The translations under genes were made by a program, and so were the position numbers. 64,000 bases of DNA from Cytobacillus firmus (GTDB lineage Bacteria; Bacillota; Bacilli; Bacillales; Cytobacillaceae): the NCBI RefSeq assembly GCF_023657595.1, contig NZ_CP098323.1, forward strand, positions 4,736,001 through 4,800,000, written 5' to 3'. This document shows, piece after piece, positions 1 through 9,640 of this stretch; position 1 is the stretch's first letter; each line of letters begins with the position of its first letter. Under the pieces are notes generated by a model. That model saw only the letters and a program-made list of their open reading frames with translations. It ran no database searches and was not told the DNA's origin.

Positions 1-144
1 TTTCTTGGCATCAGTCTTAAGCTCCTCACCAAGCTTCCCGCTGACATTTCCTTCTGTAAAAGGAATCACAAGCAGGGAGGGAACGATGAGTGTGACGGCA
101 AACAACAGTGCGGCTAGTACGATGAAAGGTTTGAATTTTGTCAT
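1..144 (-). CDS. spoIID: Stage II sporulation protein D, N-terminal part
   Basis: Only the first 48 codons are inside the window; the gene runs off the left edge. The visible protein begins MTKFKPFIVLAALLFAVTLI, a short basic stretch followed by a hydrophobic segment, which fits the single N-terminal membrane anchor of SpoIID. SpoIID is a lytic transglycosylase that works with SpoIIM and SpoIIP in peptidoglycan remodelling during engulfment of the forespore. The position directly downstream of murAA is the same as in Bacillus subtilis (ywmB-murAA-spoIID), and this synteny is the main support. A ribosome binding site (GGAGG) precedes the ATG. The catalytic region is not visible. Confidence 0.85.
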   Translation of the reverse strand, partial: MTKFKPFIVLAALLFAVTLIVPSLLVIPFTEGNVSGKLGEELKTDAKK

Positions 145-499
145 GTTTTAAGCCTCCATAGCAAATAAATAATTCGAACTCAATTCATGTTTATGGCTAT
201 GGACAAGCTAATATGACAATAGATTAATATTTGCTTCGGAAGTTGGGGGAAGGTGCAGAATAGGGGTAAATTTGCTGGTTTATTACTTAAAGATTTATTT
301 TTTCCTCTTTAAAGCAGTAGATTTCCAGCTATTTTTTAACAGTGAATCCCTATGTTTTTTCTTTTTGTGTGCGGATAGGGACAATTTATGTGCGGATAAG
401 TTTTTTTATGTGCGGTTAGACCTGATTTATGTGCAGATAAAATTATTTAAGTGCACAATCCAAATTGATTAAGCGCTCCAACGAAAAATAGCATAGCAA
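145..499. other. spoIID upstream region, no gene
   Basis: This 355-bp stretch lies between spoIID and the murAA terminator. It is AT-rich and should hold the spoIID promoter, which I could not place with confidence. It also contains the short periodic repeat described at 369-456. The reading frame across it is rich in Phe, Cys and Leu and looks like chance. Confidence 0.6.
369..456 (+). repeat. Five GTGCGG-type repeats spaced 20-21 bp
   Basis: The motif GTGCGGATA or a close variant begins at 369, 390, 410, 431 and 451, each preceded by a T/A-rich TTTAT-like stretch. The spacings are 21, 20, 21 and 20 bp, so the mean period is 20.5 bp, close to two helical turns. The copies are GTGCGGATA, GTGCGGATA, GTGCGGTTA, GTGCAGATA and GTGCACAAT, decaying to the right. 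The spacing is not a multiple of three, so this is not a coding repeat. Confidence 0.7.
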
Positions 500-549
500 A
501 AACCGCAGAATCGATTTGTCAGTCTTCTGACAGCTCGATTCTGCGGTTT
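500..549 (-). terminator. Intrinsic terminator after murAA
   Basis: AAACCGCAGAATCGA at 500-514 is perfectly complementary to 535-549, and an inner TGTCAG/CTGACA pair extends the stem. Read on the minus strand the stem is followed by TTTTTGCTAT, giving a Rho-independent terminator downstream of murAA. Confidence 0.85.
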
Positions 550-614
550 CAGTTTGAAATGCGCGCAAGGCGACTATTTTGACGACTCTTAAAGGCCGCC
601 TTGATTGGCATTAT

Positions 615-1925
615 TTAGGCGTTCATGTCAGAAACAAGGCCATTATTAACAGATGTTTCTTCCACTTCTGTCACACGTTCGATATCTGCTCCCAATCCGG
701 CAAGCTTTTCGTGGAAGTCCACGTATCCGCGGTCAAGATGCTTCAGCTCTGTTACGCGTGTTACGCCTTCTGCCACCAATCCAGTAAGGATCAAGGCTGC
801 AGCTGCACGAAGGTCTGTCGCAGCTACTTCTGCGCCCTGCAGATTGCTTGGTCCGTTCATGATCACAGAACGGCCTTCAATTTTAACATCGGCGTTCATG
901 CGGCGGAATTCCTCCACATGCATGAAACGGTTTTCGAATACAGTTTCCGTAATCACACTTGTACCCTGAGCGTGAAGCAAGAGGGCCATCATTTGTGATT
1001 GCATGTCTGTCGGGAATCCAGGATGAGGCATTGTTTTAATATCAACGGCCTTCAACTTGTCTGGACCCATAACACGGATGCCTTCAGCTTCTTCAATGAA
1101 GGTAACACCCATTTCTTCCATCTTGGCGATTAATGAAGCAGAATGCTCAAGTACAGCACCTTTTACAAGAACGTCTCCGCCTGTAATGGCAGCTGCTACC
1201 ATGAAAGTTCCTGCTTCAATGCGGTCAGGGATGATGTTGTGCTCTGCACCAAACAGTACGTCCACACCTTCAATGCGGATCGTGCCCGTTCCTGCTCCCT
1301 TAACCTTGGCTCCCATTTTATTAAGGAAGTTAGCCAGGTCCACAATTTCAGGTTCCTTTGCTACGTTTTCCAAAACCGTTGTGCCTTTAGCTAATGTTGC
1401 AGCCATCATAATGTTTTCCGTAGCACCAACGCTAGGGAAATCGAGATATATTTTTGCTCCGTGCAAGCGGCCTTCAGGTGCTTCCGCTTCAATAAAGCCA
1501 TTACCAACCTTTACTTTTGCACCCATCGCTTCAAAGCCTTTTAAATGCTGATCGATTGGGCGGGAACCGATTGCGCAGCCCCCTGGCAATGCCACACGGG
1601 CACGGCCATTTCTTGCTAATAAAGATCCCATGACTAAAACTGAAGCACGCATTTTGCGTACATATTCAAATGGTGCTTCTACCTTCAACTCTCGAGATGC
1701 ATTTACTGTTACTGTATTATTTTCAAACTCCACTTCGGCGTTTAAATAGCGTAATACTTCATTAATAGTATATACATCGGAGAGTGTTGGGACATCACGA
1801 ATTACGCTTTTGCCATCACTTGCTAACAGTGTTGCGGCGATAACCGGTAAAACAGCGTTTTTTGCTCCTTCAACTTTGACAGTACCGCTTAACCTATTTC
1901 CGCCGCGGACGATGATTTTATCCAA
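615..1925 (-). CDS. murAA: UDP-N-acetylglucosamine 1-carboxyvinyltransferase, MurA type 1
   Basis: The 436-residue protein transfers enolpyruvate from phosphoenolpyruvate to UDP-GlcNAc, the first committed step of peptidoglycan synthesis in the cytoplasm. The catalytic loop [15 protein letters not shown] carries Cys117, the residue attacked by fosfomycin, and Lys22 lies in the conserved EGAKNA segment. Length is normal for the family. The neighbours ywmB and spoIID identify it as the murAA paralogue rather than murAB, which is also in this window (53205-54491). The ATG follows a GGAGGGGAATACACTTTG leader with a good ribosome binding site. The last 60 or so bases code for an acidic tail ([16 protein letters not shown]). 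Confidence 0.95.
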   Translation of the reverse strand: MDKIIVRGGNRLSGTVKVEGAKNAVLPVIAATLLASDGKSVIRDVPTLSDVYTINEVLRYLNAEVEFENNTVTVNASRELKVEAPFEYVRKMRASVLVMGSLLARNGRARVALPGGCAIGSRPIDQHLKGFEAMGAKVKVGNGFIEAEAPEGRLHGAKIYLDFPSVGATENIMMAATLAKGTTVLENVAKEPEIVDLANFLNKMGAKVKGAGTGTIRIEGVDVLFGAEHNIIPDRIEAGTFMVAAAITGGDVLVKGAVLEHSASLIAKMEEMGVTFIEEAEGIRVMGPDKLKAVDIKTMPHPGFPTDMQSQMMALLLHAQGTSVITETVFENRFMHVEEFRRMNADVKIEGRSVIMNGPSNLQGAEVAATDLRAAAALILTGLVAEGVTRVTELKHLDRGYVDFHEKLAGLGADIERVTEVEETSVNNGLVSDMNA

Positions 1926-1958
1926 AGTGTATTCCCCTCCGCGTCCAATTTCTCTATA

Positions 1959-2699
1959 TTAATATTCAATCGTTATGATGGGTGTGCCAATAACAATGTT
2001 TGTCTTGGCGCCCATTCCATTTGTCCGTAATCCAAGCTGCATGTTCATTTCATTGCCATTTGTCTCAATGAATTCACCAAAAAGCGGCGAATTTGCTGAT
2101 GCTGAAATAAATTGGTCTTCTTTTAATGCTTCTATTTCTGTCGCATTAAAAGCGTCCAGTAGCTGACTTGCAGTATCAGGCAAAGACTTATTAATCTTAT
2201 CATTGAATTCGCCTTGGATACAAGAGAAAATTGTGGCATTTCCTCGAAAAATGTCAGAAATCCTACTATTTAGTTCTGCAGCCAGTTTGCTCTGTTCTTG
2301 TTTCCACCCCTGACCTTTGGCCTCATAAATCACATACGTCTGAACTTGACCATTTGTGGGGGTTGATAAAATTTTTACTGCTTCTGACTGAGCATCTGTC
2401 TGCTTAATAATAGCTTTTGCTTCCCATGATTTTTCTGTTTTTTGAAAGCTCCATTCCCAATCAGGATATTGAGACTGCAGTTCATTAGTGAATGCTTTTA
2501 CTTCCTGAAGGTTTTGGTTTTCCATTTTTTCTCTCGCATGCAAAGTCCAATCTTTGATTAAAATATTCTCGCCCTGTAAAACCGAGGCCATCGTTAACAG
2601 GTCAAGCTCCCCTTTGGCTACAGTCGTCTTATTCCCAATGTTTATCATCATGAAACCAATAATGGCAATAATAGATAATGTAATGAATAATTTTTTCAT
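1959..2699 (-). CDS. ywmB: YwmB family secreted or membrane-anchored protein
   Basis: The preferred start is the ATG at 2699 because it is preceded by GGGGAGGAG at proper distance and begins a signal-type segment MKKLFITLSIIAIIGFMMIN. A longer frame to 2768 has no such support. The resulting protein has 246 residues, an N-terminal hydrophobic segment at about 5-22 and a soluble remainder. The family (YwmB, TATA-box-like fold) has no settled function. The gene sits just upstream of murAA, as in B. subtilis, which suggests a link to the cell envelope; that is inference. Confidence 0.8.
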   Translation of the reverse strand: MKKLFITLSIIAIIGFMMINIGNKTTVAKGELDLLTMASVLQGENILIKDWTLHAREKMENQNLQEVKAFTNELQSQYPDWEWSFQKTEKSWEAKAIIKQTDAQSEAVKILSTPTNGQVQTYVIYEAKGQGWKQEQSKLAAELNSRISDIFRGNATIFSCIQGEFNDKINKSLPDTASQLLDAFNATEIEALKEDQFISASANSPLFGEFIETNGNEMNMQLGLRTNGMGAKTNIVIGTPIITIEY

Positions 2700-2971
2700 C
2701 TGTAAACTCCTCCCCTTAGTACCATTGTTACCAAGGACAGAGTGAGCATACTTGGGAATTGTCGTCACTTTTTGACAAACTGAAAAGGCTGCAAAATCAC
2801 TGTTATTTCCGATGCTTTTTTTGCTTTTTTATGCATACTTTGAAAACCATTTCACAAGATAGTATGTATGCAGGAAAACAAGCAACAAAAAGATTTTACT
2901 CAATAATTGTCAAATTGAAAACATGTATGAAGACCTATATTTATAAAAAATATGGCTATCATATACATCAC

Positions 2972-3223
2972 TTAAAGAAAGGTGATGTTCTGCAGTATAA
3001 GCGGAAGCTGCTGGGACCATAAAAGATAGTCGAGAAAGAAGTTGCTGACGGAAGATCCAATTACAATTGAAAGCAGAACATACAATACACGTGCCTGAAA
3101 AACATGATTCGCCCGCAAAAGGGTTTCAAACCGCAATGCCTGAAGCGCCCACCAGGCCAGCGCAATAAACACCAAATGAGACATAATGCTGATGAGTGCC
3201 TGCTGCCCAAATCCTGATATCAT
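2972..3223 (-). CDS. ywzB: DUF1146 small membrane protein, YwzB-like
   Basis: This 83-residue protein has two predicted membrane segments (about 10-28 and 47-66) and a short tail. It resembles the DUF1146/YwzB family of small Bacillus membrane proteins, which are found next to ywmB or the atp and nuo genes. The ATG follows GGAGGGAAGAAG. Function is unknown. The gene lies between the complex I operon and ywmB, and the 270 bp between it and ywmB hold no convincing gene. Confidence 0.75.
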   Translation of the reverse strand: MISGFGQQALISIMSHLVFIALAWWALQALRFETLLRANHVFQARVLYVLLSIVIGSSVSNFFLDYLLWSQQLPLILQNITFL

Positions 3224-3528
3224 CTTCTTCCCTCCTTTAATTCATTGCCACTTCGCTTACCTGCTTTTTGCGCTACAATACCATTTGACGTTTATACTAT
3301 CAGGTAAGTTTCATGACTGGATATTTTTTGAAAATTAAGTTTCTTTCTTTTTCGCAGTTTATTAAGTCCATTATATCGAATTGTCGAATAAACCCGAAGT
3401 CTAAACCAAGGCAAACAAAAAAGAAGGGGAGATTTCCCCCTCCTATTTATACCCCTTTTGTCCCCTTTTTCGTAACAGCTTTTTAAAACCCCCATTTTAA
3501 AAAGCTTTTTACCTTAAAAATCCTGTCC
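3224..3528. other. Region between ywzB and the family A repeat, no gene
   Basis: Apart from the terminator at 3419-3441, this AT-rich stretch shows nothing recognisable. Open frames here are short, lysine-rich and without ribosome binding sites. Confidence 0.5.
3416..3441 (-). terminator. Probable terminator of the nuo operon
   Basis: GGGGA at 3426-3430 pairs with TCCCC at 3435-3439, and on the minus strand the stem is followed by TTCTTTTTTG. It lies about 310 bp downstream of nuoN, beyond the family A repeat. Confidence 0.55.
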
Positions 3529-3712
3529 GTTGATTTCCACTGCGGCCACTTGCTTTCTGCGGGGAGGAACGGCAGCCTCCCCGGCTTCGCCTGGGTGGTC
3601 TCCCGCTCCCTCTCCTCCCGCAGGACATTGAATATGCTTCCACGAATAAGCACCGCACGAAGAAGATGCGTTAGCATTTTTCGAGGATCAAGTGGCCTCC
3701 GTTCCAATCAAC
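3529..3712. repeat. Family A long-palindrome repeat, copy 1
   Basis: The 184-bp element folds on itself. The outer arm 3529-3552 (GTTGATTTCC...GGCCACTTG) pairs with 3689-3712 (CAAGTGGCC...CCAATCAAC), and an inner arm TGCGGGGAGG near 3558 pairs with the CTCCTCCCGCA segment near 3611-3622. A second copy is at 61061-61243. Differences between the copies in the outer arm are compensated on the other side, which supports a structured element rather than a passive repeat. It lies just downstream of nuoN. Confidence 0.8.
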
Positions 3713-3750
3713 TCAGTGGAAGAACTTATGTTTGTTTAGATTAAACACGC

Positions 3751-5271
3751 TTATTGAAAGAAATCAGTAAACTGATTGAAATTGCTCTGCAGGAAATCAA
3801 ATGCGATATTTGGTGCAATTCCGAACAAGATGGTGGCTGCCAGGCTGATACCGATAACAGCTGTTAAAGCCGCTGGAATCTTAACTTTTCCTGTATCAGC
3901 ATCAGCTGCAGGCCTGAAGAACATTTGCACCATGACACCGAAATAGTAGAAGTATGAAACGACTGTTGTGGCAATCATAATTGATACCAGTACATAATGA
4001 CCTTCATTCGGCACTAATGCACCCATAAAAATATTCAGTTTGCCAATAAACCCGGCTGTCCCCGGAATACCTGCAAGTGACAGCAGGAAGATAGCCATTG
4101 CGATGGCCAGGAACGGTGTGCGGCGGTAAAGCCCGGCAAATTGGCTGATATCTTCTGAACCCGATTTATGTGTCACATGCTGGATAATCGCGAAAGCGCC
4201 TAGGTTCATGAATAAGTAAGCACCGAGGTAAAACCAGAGCGTATCAAACATGAATAGTGACATGCTCGCAATCACAACCAGCAGGTAACCGGCCTGAGCG
4301 ATGCTGGAATAGGCAAACAAACGCTTGATATTCCGCTGCCTTAGCGCAATCAAGTTCCCAATAATCATCGTGGCTCCTGCCAGGAAGGCAATGTAATCCT
4401 GAAGAGCCAGGATCATCGGAAGCCCCTGTACATCACCGGATGGCGCATTCGCAAAAATTGAAAACAGAATGCGGATAACAATGATGAATCCGGCTGTTTT
4501 GGAAACTACGCTTAAAAAGGCTGTTACAGGTGTAGGTGCACCCTGGTACACATCCGGCGCCCACATATGGAATGGCGCTGTAGCCAATTTAAAAGAAAGT
4601 CCCACCACGATCATAAAGAATGCAAGGCCTAACAGGTAAATATGCTGTTCATTATAGATGGATGTCAAAAATCCGGACATTTCCTTTAAGTTCGTAGTTC
4701 CAGTTAAACCGTATACATAACTCATTCCGAACAAAGTGATCGCTGTGGCAATACTGCCGTTGATCACATATTTCATGGCCGATTCGTTTGAATGCAGACT
4801 TCTTTTTCTCATGCCTGCCAAAATGTAGGACGAAATGGAAAGAAGCTCAAGCCCTACAAACAGGGTGATTAAATCTCCGCTTGAAGACATGATCATTGTC
4901 CCAAGCAATGCAGCCATGAACAGATAGAAAAATTCCCCCCTGAATTCTTCCAATCCTTCATTCGGCTCATAGCCAATGGCAATCAGCAGTACCATCGCAG
5001 ATCCGATTAAGAGCAGCAGCTTAAAAGCTTTTGCAAAGGAATCAAGCCTGAACGTATCAAATAAAATGGATTCCGGACTATGCCCGATAAGGCCCAGTAA
5101 GGAAACAAGAGCCGCGAGTATTCCGGCAAAGCCGACCCAGCCAAGAATTTTTCGGCTTTGGGATTTCGGCATAAACAAATCCATTAATGAAAGAGCGGTC
5201 GCAACACCAAGGATGATGAACTCCGGCGTCATTATGCCCCATTCATAAGATAATAATGTTTCGAGATCCAT
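3751..5271 (-). CDS. nuoN: Complex I proton-pumping subunit NuoN
   Basis: The 506-residue protein is an antiporter-like membrane subunit of the complex I membrane arm, with about 14 hydrophobic segments. The typical core APFHMWAPDVYQGAPTPVTAF with the conserved Lys region and the FAYSSIAQAGY segment are visible. Members of this family carry protons across the membrane when the quinone-reducing arm changes shape. The ATG follows GGAGGGTGATGAAGG, 6 bp after the nuoM stop, so the two are translationally linked. It is the last gene of the operon nuoABCDHIJKLMN. Confidence 0.95.
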   Translation of the reverse strand: MDLETLLSYEWGIMTPEFIILGVATALSLMDLFMPKSQSRKILGWVGFAGILAALVSLLGLIGHSPESILFDTFRLDSFAKAFKLLLLIGSAMVLLIAIGYEPNEGLEEFRGEFFYLFMAALLGTMIMSSSGDLITLFVGLELLSISSYILAGMRKRSLHSNESAMKYVINGSIATAITLFGMSYVYGLTGTTNLKEMSGFLTSIYNEQHIYLLGLAFFMIVVGLSFKLATAPFHMWAPDVYQGAPTPVTAFLSVVSKTAGFIIVIRILFSIFANAPSGDVQGLPMILALQDYIAFLAGATMIIGNLIALRQRNIKRLFAYSSIAQAGYLLVVIASMSLFMFDTLWFYLGAYLFMNLGAFAIIQHVTHKSGSEDISQFAGLYRRTPFLAIAMAIFLLSLAGIPGTAGFIGKLNIFMGALVPNEGHYVLVSIMIATTVVSYFYYFGVMVQMFFRPAADADTGKVKIPAALTAVIGISLAATILFGIAPNIAFDFLQSNFNQFTDFFQ

Positions 5272-5277
5272 CCTTCA

Positions 5278-6795
5278 TCACCCTCCTATCCCAAGCATGA
5301 TCGTTTCAAGTGTTGAGGTCAGCGGTTCGCTCAGCACACTTGGATAAACACCAATCAGGACAATTAAGCCGACTAAGACCAGGACAGGCACGAACTCAAA
5401 CTTTTTCATATCCGTTATGCCGGCAAAGTCCCGATGCGCTTTGCCATATGTGATACCCAGTACCGCGCGAAGCAGGTAAACAGCTGTCATAATGATTCCG
5501 ATTGTACCGACTGCAGCGAGAATCGGCATTTCTTTAAACAGGCCAAGGAAGGCCATAAATTCACTCACAAACCCTGACATGCCAGGAAGGCCAAGGGAGG
5601 CCATGGCCCCAGCAAGAAGGAAGCCTGCCGTAATCGGCATCCCTTTTGCCAAACCACCGAGATTTTGAATATTGGAGGTTTGAAACCGTTCATAAAAGAC
5701 ACCCACAAGGAAGAATAATAGTGCTGCGATTAAACCGTGAGAAACCACCTGGAAAATCGCCCCCTGTATTCCTGCCTCATTTAATGCTCCTAATCCGATT
5801 AAAACGATTCCCATGTGGGAAATAGAAGAGTAGGCTAGCACCATTTTAAAATCGGTCTGAACAAACGCCAGGAACGCTCCATACAGTAAATTCACGACTC
5901 CAAGGACAGCCAGCCATACAGCAAGGCTTTGGAATTGCTCAGGAAATATTCCCATTCCGAAGCGGATTAAACCGAATGCCCCTATTTTCAAAAGCACTCC
6001 GGCATGCAGCATGACGATTGATGGCGGAGCTTGTACGTGGACCCGCACCATCCAGCTGTGCAGCGGGAAAATTGGGAGCTTCACACCAAATGCAATTAAA
6101 AGCGCAATCAGCATGCCCATTTTCATATTTTCAGAGATTGGCGCAACAAGCTGCGGATTATCCGCGTTCATTGCGGCCATCAAAGCATCAATATTGGCTG
6201 TGCCAGTACGGGCAAACAGTACCATAATGACAATCAGCAGAACAGCAGATCCAAGCCCGTTATAGATCAGGAAGCTGTATGCAGCATTTTCTTTTTCATA
6301 GTAACCCCATTTCCCAATCAGGAAGAAGGTCGGAATTAATGTGATTTCAAAGAAAATAAAGAAAAGAATCAGGTTTTCAGCGGCAAATACACCCAGCATG
6401 CCGACTTCAAGCAGCAAAAACAGCATGAAGTAGCCCTTCCATTCTTTTTTAATATGAATAGAAGCAATCGCTGCAAGTGTAGAAAGTACAGCTGTCAGGA
6501 CAATCATGATAAGTGAGAATCCATCCAGCCCCAATTCATAATCAATGGAAAAAAGATTTCCAAGCTGGCCGGAATCGCCAAACTGAATCCAGCTTACTTT
6601 TTCATTCAGCTGTTCCAGACCAGCACCTGCCCGGTATTGAAAATAGGCAATCAGCGCCAATATCAGCGCAGGAAGCGTGGCCAGGAAGCCAACTGTCTTG
6701 ATCAATGATTCCTGCGTTCTCGGCAGGAAAGATAACACTAAAATACCAAGCAGCGGGGAGAAAACTAAAATGGATAGAAAATAAGCTAAGTTCAT
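5278..6795 (-). CDS. nuoM: Complex I proton-pumping subunit NuoM
   Basis: This 505-residue polytopic membrane protein is the second antiporter-like subunit. Characteristic stretches are FGVKLPIFPLHSWMVRVHVQ and LAYSSISHMGIVLIG, with the conserved Lys in GVKLP and a Glu in the LLLEVGMLGVFAAENLILFF region. The start overlaps the 3' end of nuoL by 4 bp (ATGA type), which indicates translational coupling within the operon. Confidence 0.95.
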   Translation of the reverse strand: MNLAYFLSILVFSPLLGILVLSFLPRTQESLIKTVGFLATLPALILALIAYFQYRAGAGLEQLNEKVSWIQFGDSGQLGNLFSIDYELGLDGFSLIMIVLTAVLSTLAAIASIHIKKEWKGYFMLFLLLEVGMLGVFAAENLILFFIFFEITLIPTFFLIGKWGYYEKENAAYSFLIYNGLGSAVLLIVIMVLFARTGTANIDALMAAMNADNPQLVAPISENMKMGMLIALLIAFGVKLPIFPLHSWMVRVHVQAPPSIVMLHAGVLLKIGAFGLIRFGMGIFPEQFQSLAVWLAVLGVVNLLYGAFLAFVQTDFKMVLAYSSISHMGIVLIGLGALNEAGIQGAIFQVVSHGLIAALLFFLVGVFYERFQTSNIQNLGGLAKGMPITAGFLLAGAMASLGLPGMSGFVSEFMAFLGLFKEMPILAAVGTIGIIMTAVYLLRAVLGITYGKAHRDFAGITDMKKFEFVPVLVLVGLIVLIGVYPSVLSEPLTSTLETIMLGIGG

Positions 6796-8660
6796 TTTAA
6801 GTACCCCCCTGTAAACGCATAGATGACAACTAAAATAGCCAGGCCGACAAACGCCACTGTTCCATACGTCTGAATCTGGCCATTATGGAATTTAGAACCA
6901 AGTTTTCCGAGAGCAGATATGATTCCAGTTACACTCTTTACAAGGCCTTCAACCAGGAATACTTCCAGGAAGCGCAGGAATGAGCTGATGAATTTCGCCC
7001 CATTCACTACGGTCAGCGAATAGAATTCATCGATATAGTATTTATTGTACAGAACGTTGTATGAAAGCGGCATTCTGCTTGTCAGCCAATCGCGTGAAAG
7101 TGAGCGTTTGCCGTACATTAGCCAGGCAAGGAAAATTCCAAGCAGGGATACTGCAGTTGCAACAATCATAATCCAGGCAGGCCCTTCAATATGGCCATGG
7201 CCAAGGGCATGGTTATCTTCTACCAGCCAATCACCTAGAAATGTTCCAAACCATGGTGTATTCACATATCCAGCTACTATAGCCAGAACCCCAAGCACTA
7301 CCATTGGCAATGTCATAACACTTGGCGATTCATGAACATTTTTCATTTCACTTCTTGCTTCACCAGTGAAAACCATAAAGAACAGGCGGAACATATAAAA
7401 TGCCGTAAAGAATGCGGCAATTACCGCAAGCCAGAACAGCACCGTGTTCCCGTGTGCCCAGGCAGCGATTAATATTTCATCTTTACTGAAGAACCCTGAA
7501 AATAATGGCACACCGCTGATCGCCAGTGTTCCGATCAGGAACAGAGGGCCGGTTACGCGCAGCTTTTTCCACAGACCGCCCATATGTTCAATGTTCTGTG
7601 TATGAACGGCATGGATGACACTTCCTGCTGCAAGGAACAGCAAAGCCTTGAAAAAGGCGTGCGTCATTAAGTGGAACACGCCGGCTACATATCCGGCAGA
7701 ACCCAGTGCCAGCATCATATAGCCGAGCTGGCTGACGGTTGAATAAGCGAGTACCCGCTTTATATCCTTCTGAACCAGACCGATGCTTGCTGCAAAGATG
7801 GCTGTGAAGGCCCCAATGACAGCAACGGTCATCAGTGCTGTTTCGCTTGCTGCAAACAGCGGGAATAGCGCCGCCACTAAATACACACCTGCCGCTACCA
7901 TTGTCGCTGCATGGATTAATGCGGAGACTGGCGTCGGCCCTTCCATTGCGTCAGGAAGCCATGTGTGCAGCGGGAACTGGCCCGATTTTCCGACAGCCCC
8001 TACAAAAATAAGAATCGCTGTTAATGTAATCATTGTGCCTGAAATGGCACCCGCGTCAACTGCTGCAAAAATCTCATCATACTCAAAGCTGCCAGCCTGC
8101 CAGAATAATAGAATCATTCCGATCAAAAGGCCGACATCTCCAATACGCGTCATGATAAATGCCTTTTTGGCCGCAGCCTTTGCTTCCTCTTTGTAAAAAT
8201 AGAAACCGATCAGCAGGAAGGAACCAAGTCCGACAAGCTCCCAGAAGAAATACGTCTGAAGCAGATTAGGCGAGATGACAAGGCCCAGCATGGCAAATGT
8301 AAATAACCCTAAATAGGCATAGAAAACAGGAAAACGGTCATCCCCCTGCATATAGCCTTTCGAATACGTATGTACCAGGAAACTGACAAGTGAAACAATC
8401 ACCAGCATCAGTGCATTTAACTGATTAACTTCAAAACCCGCTGTTAACTGAACATCCCCTATAGTCAGCCAAACGCCTTCTGCTTTATAAGTTGGTGCCG
8501 AAAACCGGTCAAATAGCACCAATAAGGAATAGACAAGCGATGCCAGGGTAAACAGAATCCCAATATAAGCACTCGCTTCTTTTAGCCGTTTGCCGAATAA
8601 AATAAGGAACAAAAACGATAAAAGCGGGAAAAGCGGTATGATCCATGCATTCTCCATCAT
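6792..8660 (-). CDS. nuoL: Complex I proton-pumping subunit NuoL
   Basis: The protein is about 622 residues from the ATG at 8660, chosen because AAAGGGGATTGTGATA precedes it and because the homologous start MMENAWIIPLFPLLSF follows; an open frame continues upstream to 8747 without support. It is the largest antiporter-like subunit of the membrane arm, with the motifs HTWLPDAMEGPTPVSALIHAATMVAAGVYL in part and LAYSTVSQLGYMM, and a C-terminal lateral helix region. It is separated from nuoK by 147 bp containing a hairpin. Confidence 0.93.
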   Translation of the reverse strand: MMENAWIIPLFPLLSFLFLILFGKRLKEASAYIGILFTLASLVYSLLVLFDRFSAPTYKAEGVWLTIGDVQLTAGFEVNQLNALMLVIVSLVSFLVHTYSKGYMQGDDRFPVFYAYLGLFTFAMLGLVISPNLLQTYFFWELVGLGSFLLIGFYFYKEEAKAAAKKAFIMTRIGDVGLLIGMILLFWQAGSFEYDEIFAAVDAGAISGTMITLTAILIFVGAVGKSGQFPLHTWLPDAMEGPTPVSALIHAATMVAAGVYLVAALFPLFAASETALMTVAVIGAFTAIFAASIGLVQKDIKRVLAYSTVSQLGYMMLALGSAGYVAGVFHLMTHAFFKALLFLAAGSVIHAVHTQNIEHMGGLWKKLRVTGPLFLIGTLAISGVPLFSGFFSKDEILIAAWAHGNTVLFWLAVIAAFFTAFYMFRLFFMVFTGEARSEMKNVHESPSVMTLPMVVLGVLAIVAGYVNTPWFGTFLGDWLVEDNHALGHGHIEGPAWIMIVATAVSLLGIFLAWLMYGKRSLSRDWLTSRMPLSYNVLYNKYYIDEFYSLTVVNGAKFISSFLRFLEVFLVEGLVKSVTGIISALGKLGSKFHNGQIQTYGTVAFVGLAILVVIYAFTGGYLK

Positions 8661-8733
8661 TATCACAATCCCCTTTTTTGAACACACCCTAGAGCACGGC
8701 GTGCCAGATTGGGACCTTATGAACAGGTCCTTT

Positions 8734-8760
8734 AAGGCGGGAGCCACTTATGGCCGCCTT
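8734..8760. other. Intercistronic hairpin between nuoK and nuoL
   Basis: AAGGCGG at 8734-8740 pairs with CCGCCTT at 8754-8760, and a second small stem GGACCT/AGGTCC lies at 8712-8730. These fall in the only sizeable gap of the distal nuo genes apart from the repeat insertion. They could be a processing or attenuation site, or a decayed repeat; that is inference. Confidence 0.5.
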
Positions 8761-8807
8761 TTCAATTCTCTATTCTCAGCCAGCGCGGCTGCATTTTTAC
8801 AGTATAT

Positions 8808-9122
8808 TTAGTGCTTCATAGCATCCATTTCATCAATGTTAACGCTCTTTTTGTTACGGTAAAGTGAAATCAGAATTGCTATTCCTACTGCCACTTCTGC
8901 TGCGGCAACCGCAATAACAAATAGCGTAAAAATCTGTCCGGTAATGGACGGTGTGATGCCATATTTACTGAATGCCACAAGATTAATATTAACCGCATTC
9001 AGCATCAGTTCGATTGAGATCAGGACAATCACAGTATTGCGCTTAGTCAAAGCACCATACAGACCGATGCAAAAGAGGATTAAAGCCAATGCCAGGTAAG
9101 CTTGAACGGGAATTGTACTCAT
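8808..9122 (-). CDS. nuoK: Complex I subunit NuoK
   Basis: This is a 104-residue membrane protein with three hydrophobic segments. Conserved Glu residues lie in [17 protein letters not shown] and in the third helix ([13 protein letters not shown]), both part of the proton path. Length and sequence fit the family. The start overlaps the nuoJ stop by 4 bp. Confidence 0.95.
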   Translation of the reverse strand: MSTIPVQAYLALALILFCIGLYGALTKRNTVIVLISIELMLNAVNINLVAFSKYGITPSITGQIFTLFVIAVAAAEVAVGIAILISLYRNKKSVNIDEMDAMKH

Positions 9123-9640
9123 TCCTTTTCTGCCTCCTTTTCATCGTCTTTTTTAGCCAAAACAACGGAACCAATCAAAGCGACCAATAATAGGACAGAT
9201 GTTACTTCAAACGGAATAATGAATTTTGAGTAAAGCTCAATTCCGATTTGCTCTGTATTATTGACATGAAGGTCATTCGGCGCTGACGGCAAATCAAGGT
9301 TATAAATTCCGATGTAGACCGCGAAAGCAAAGCCAAGAACCCCCACGAATACTAACAGCTTACGCCAGCGGCCGGTTTTAGGCTCGCTTGTGTCGTTATG
9401 GCGCGTCAGCATGATCCCGAACAGCATGATGATGGTAATCGCTCCAGAGTAAATCAAAATCTGGACCGCGGCCAGGAATTCAGCTGAAAGCAGCACGTAA
9501 ATTCCGGCGATGCTTACAAATGTAAATACAAGAGCGACAACCATATGCACAACTTTGGTAAGGTTCAATAAAAGCACGCCGCCGATGACCGCAACTAAAG
9601 CTAGAGACATAAACGCTAAAAACTCACCTGAAAACGTCAT
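9119..9640 (-). CDS. nuoJ: Complex I subunit NuoJ
   Basis: The 173-residue membrane protein has five hydrophobic segments; the conserved [21 protein letters not shown] segment in the third helix (given here only as a landmark region near residues 58-78) is the family signature. The tail is charged ([11 protein letters not shown]). It overlaps nuoI by 4 bp upstream and nuoK by 4 bp downstream. Confidence 0.94.
   Translation of the reverse strand: MTFSGEFLAFMSLALVAVIGGVLLLNLTKVVHMVVALVFTFVSIAGIYVLLSAEFLAAVQILIYSGAITIIMLFGIMLTRHNDTSEPKTGRWRKLLVFVGVLGFAFAVYIGIYNLDLPSAPNDLHVNNTEQIGIELYSKFIIPFEVTSVLLLVALIGSVVLAKKDDEKEAEKE

Noticed and set aside
272-472. 66-codon plus-strand frame upstream of spoIID
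   Set aside because: It is Phe/Leu/Cys-rich, overlaps the 20.5-bp repeat and lacks a ribosome binding site.
579-1551. Plus-strand frames opposite murAA
   Set aside because: They have no ribosome binding sites, and the minus-strand gene is fully conserved.
2759-3022. 87-codon plus-strand frame between ywmB and ywzB
   Set aside because: It overlaps ywzB's 3' end, has odd composition and no ribosome binding site.
3483-3744. Frames inside the family A repeats, also at 61027-61282
   Set aside because: They arise on both strands of a palindrome and differ between copies, so they are not coding.
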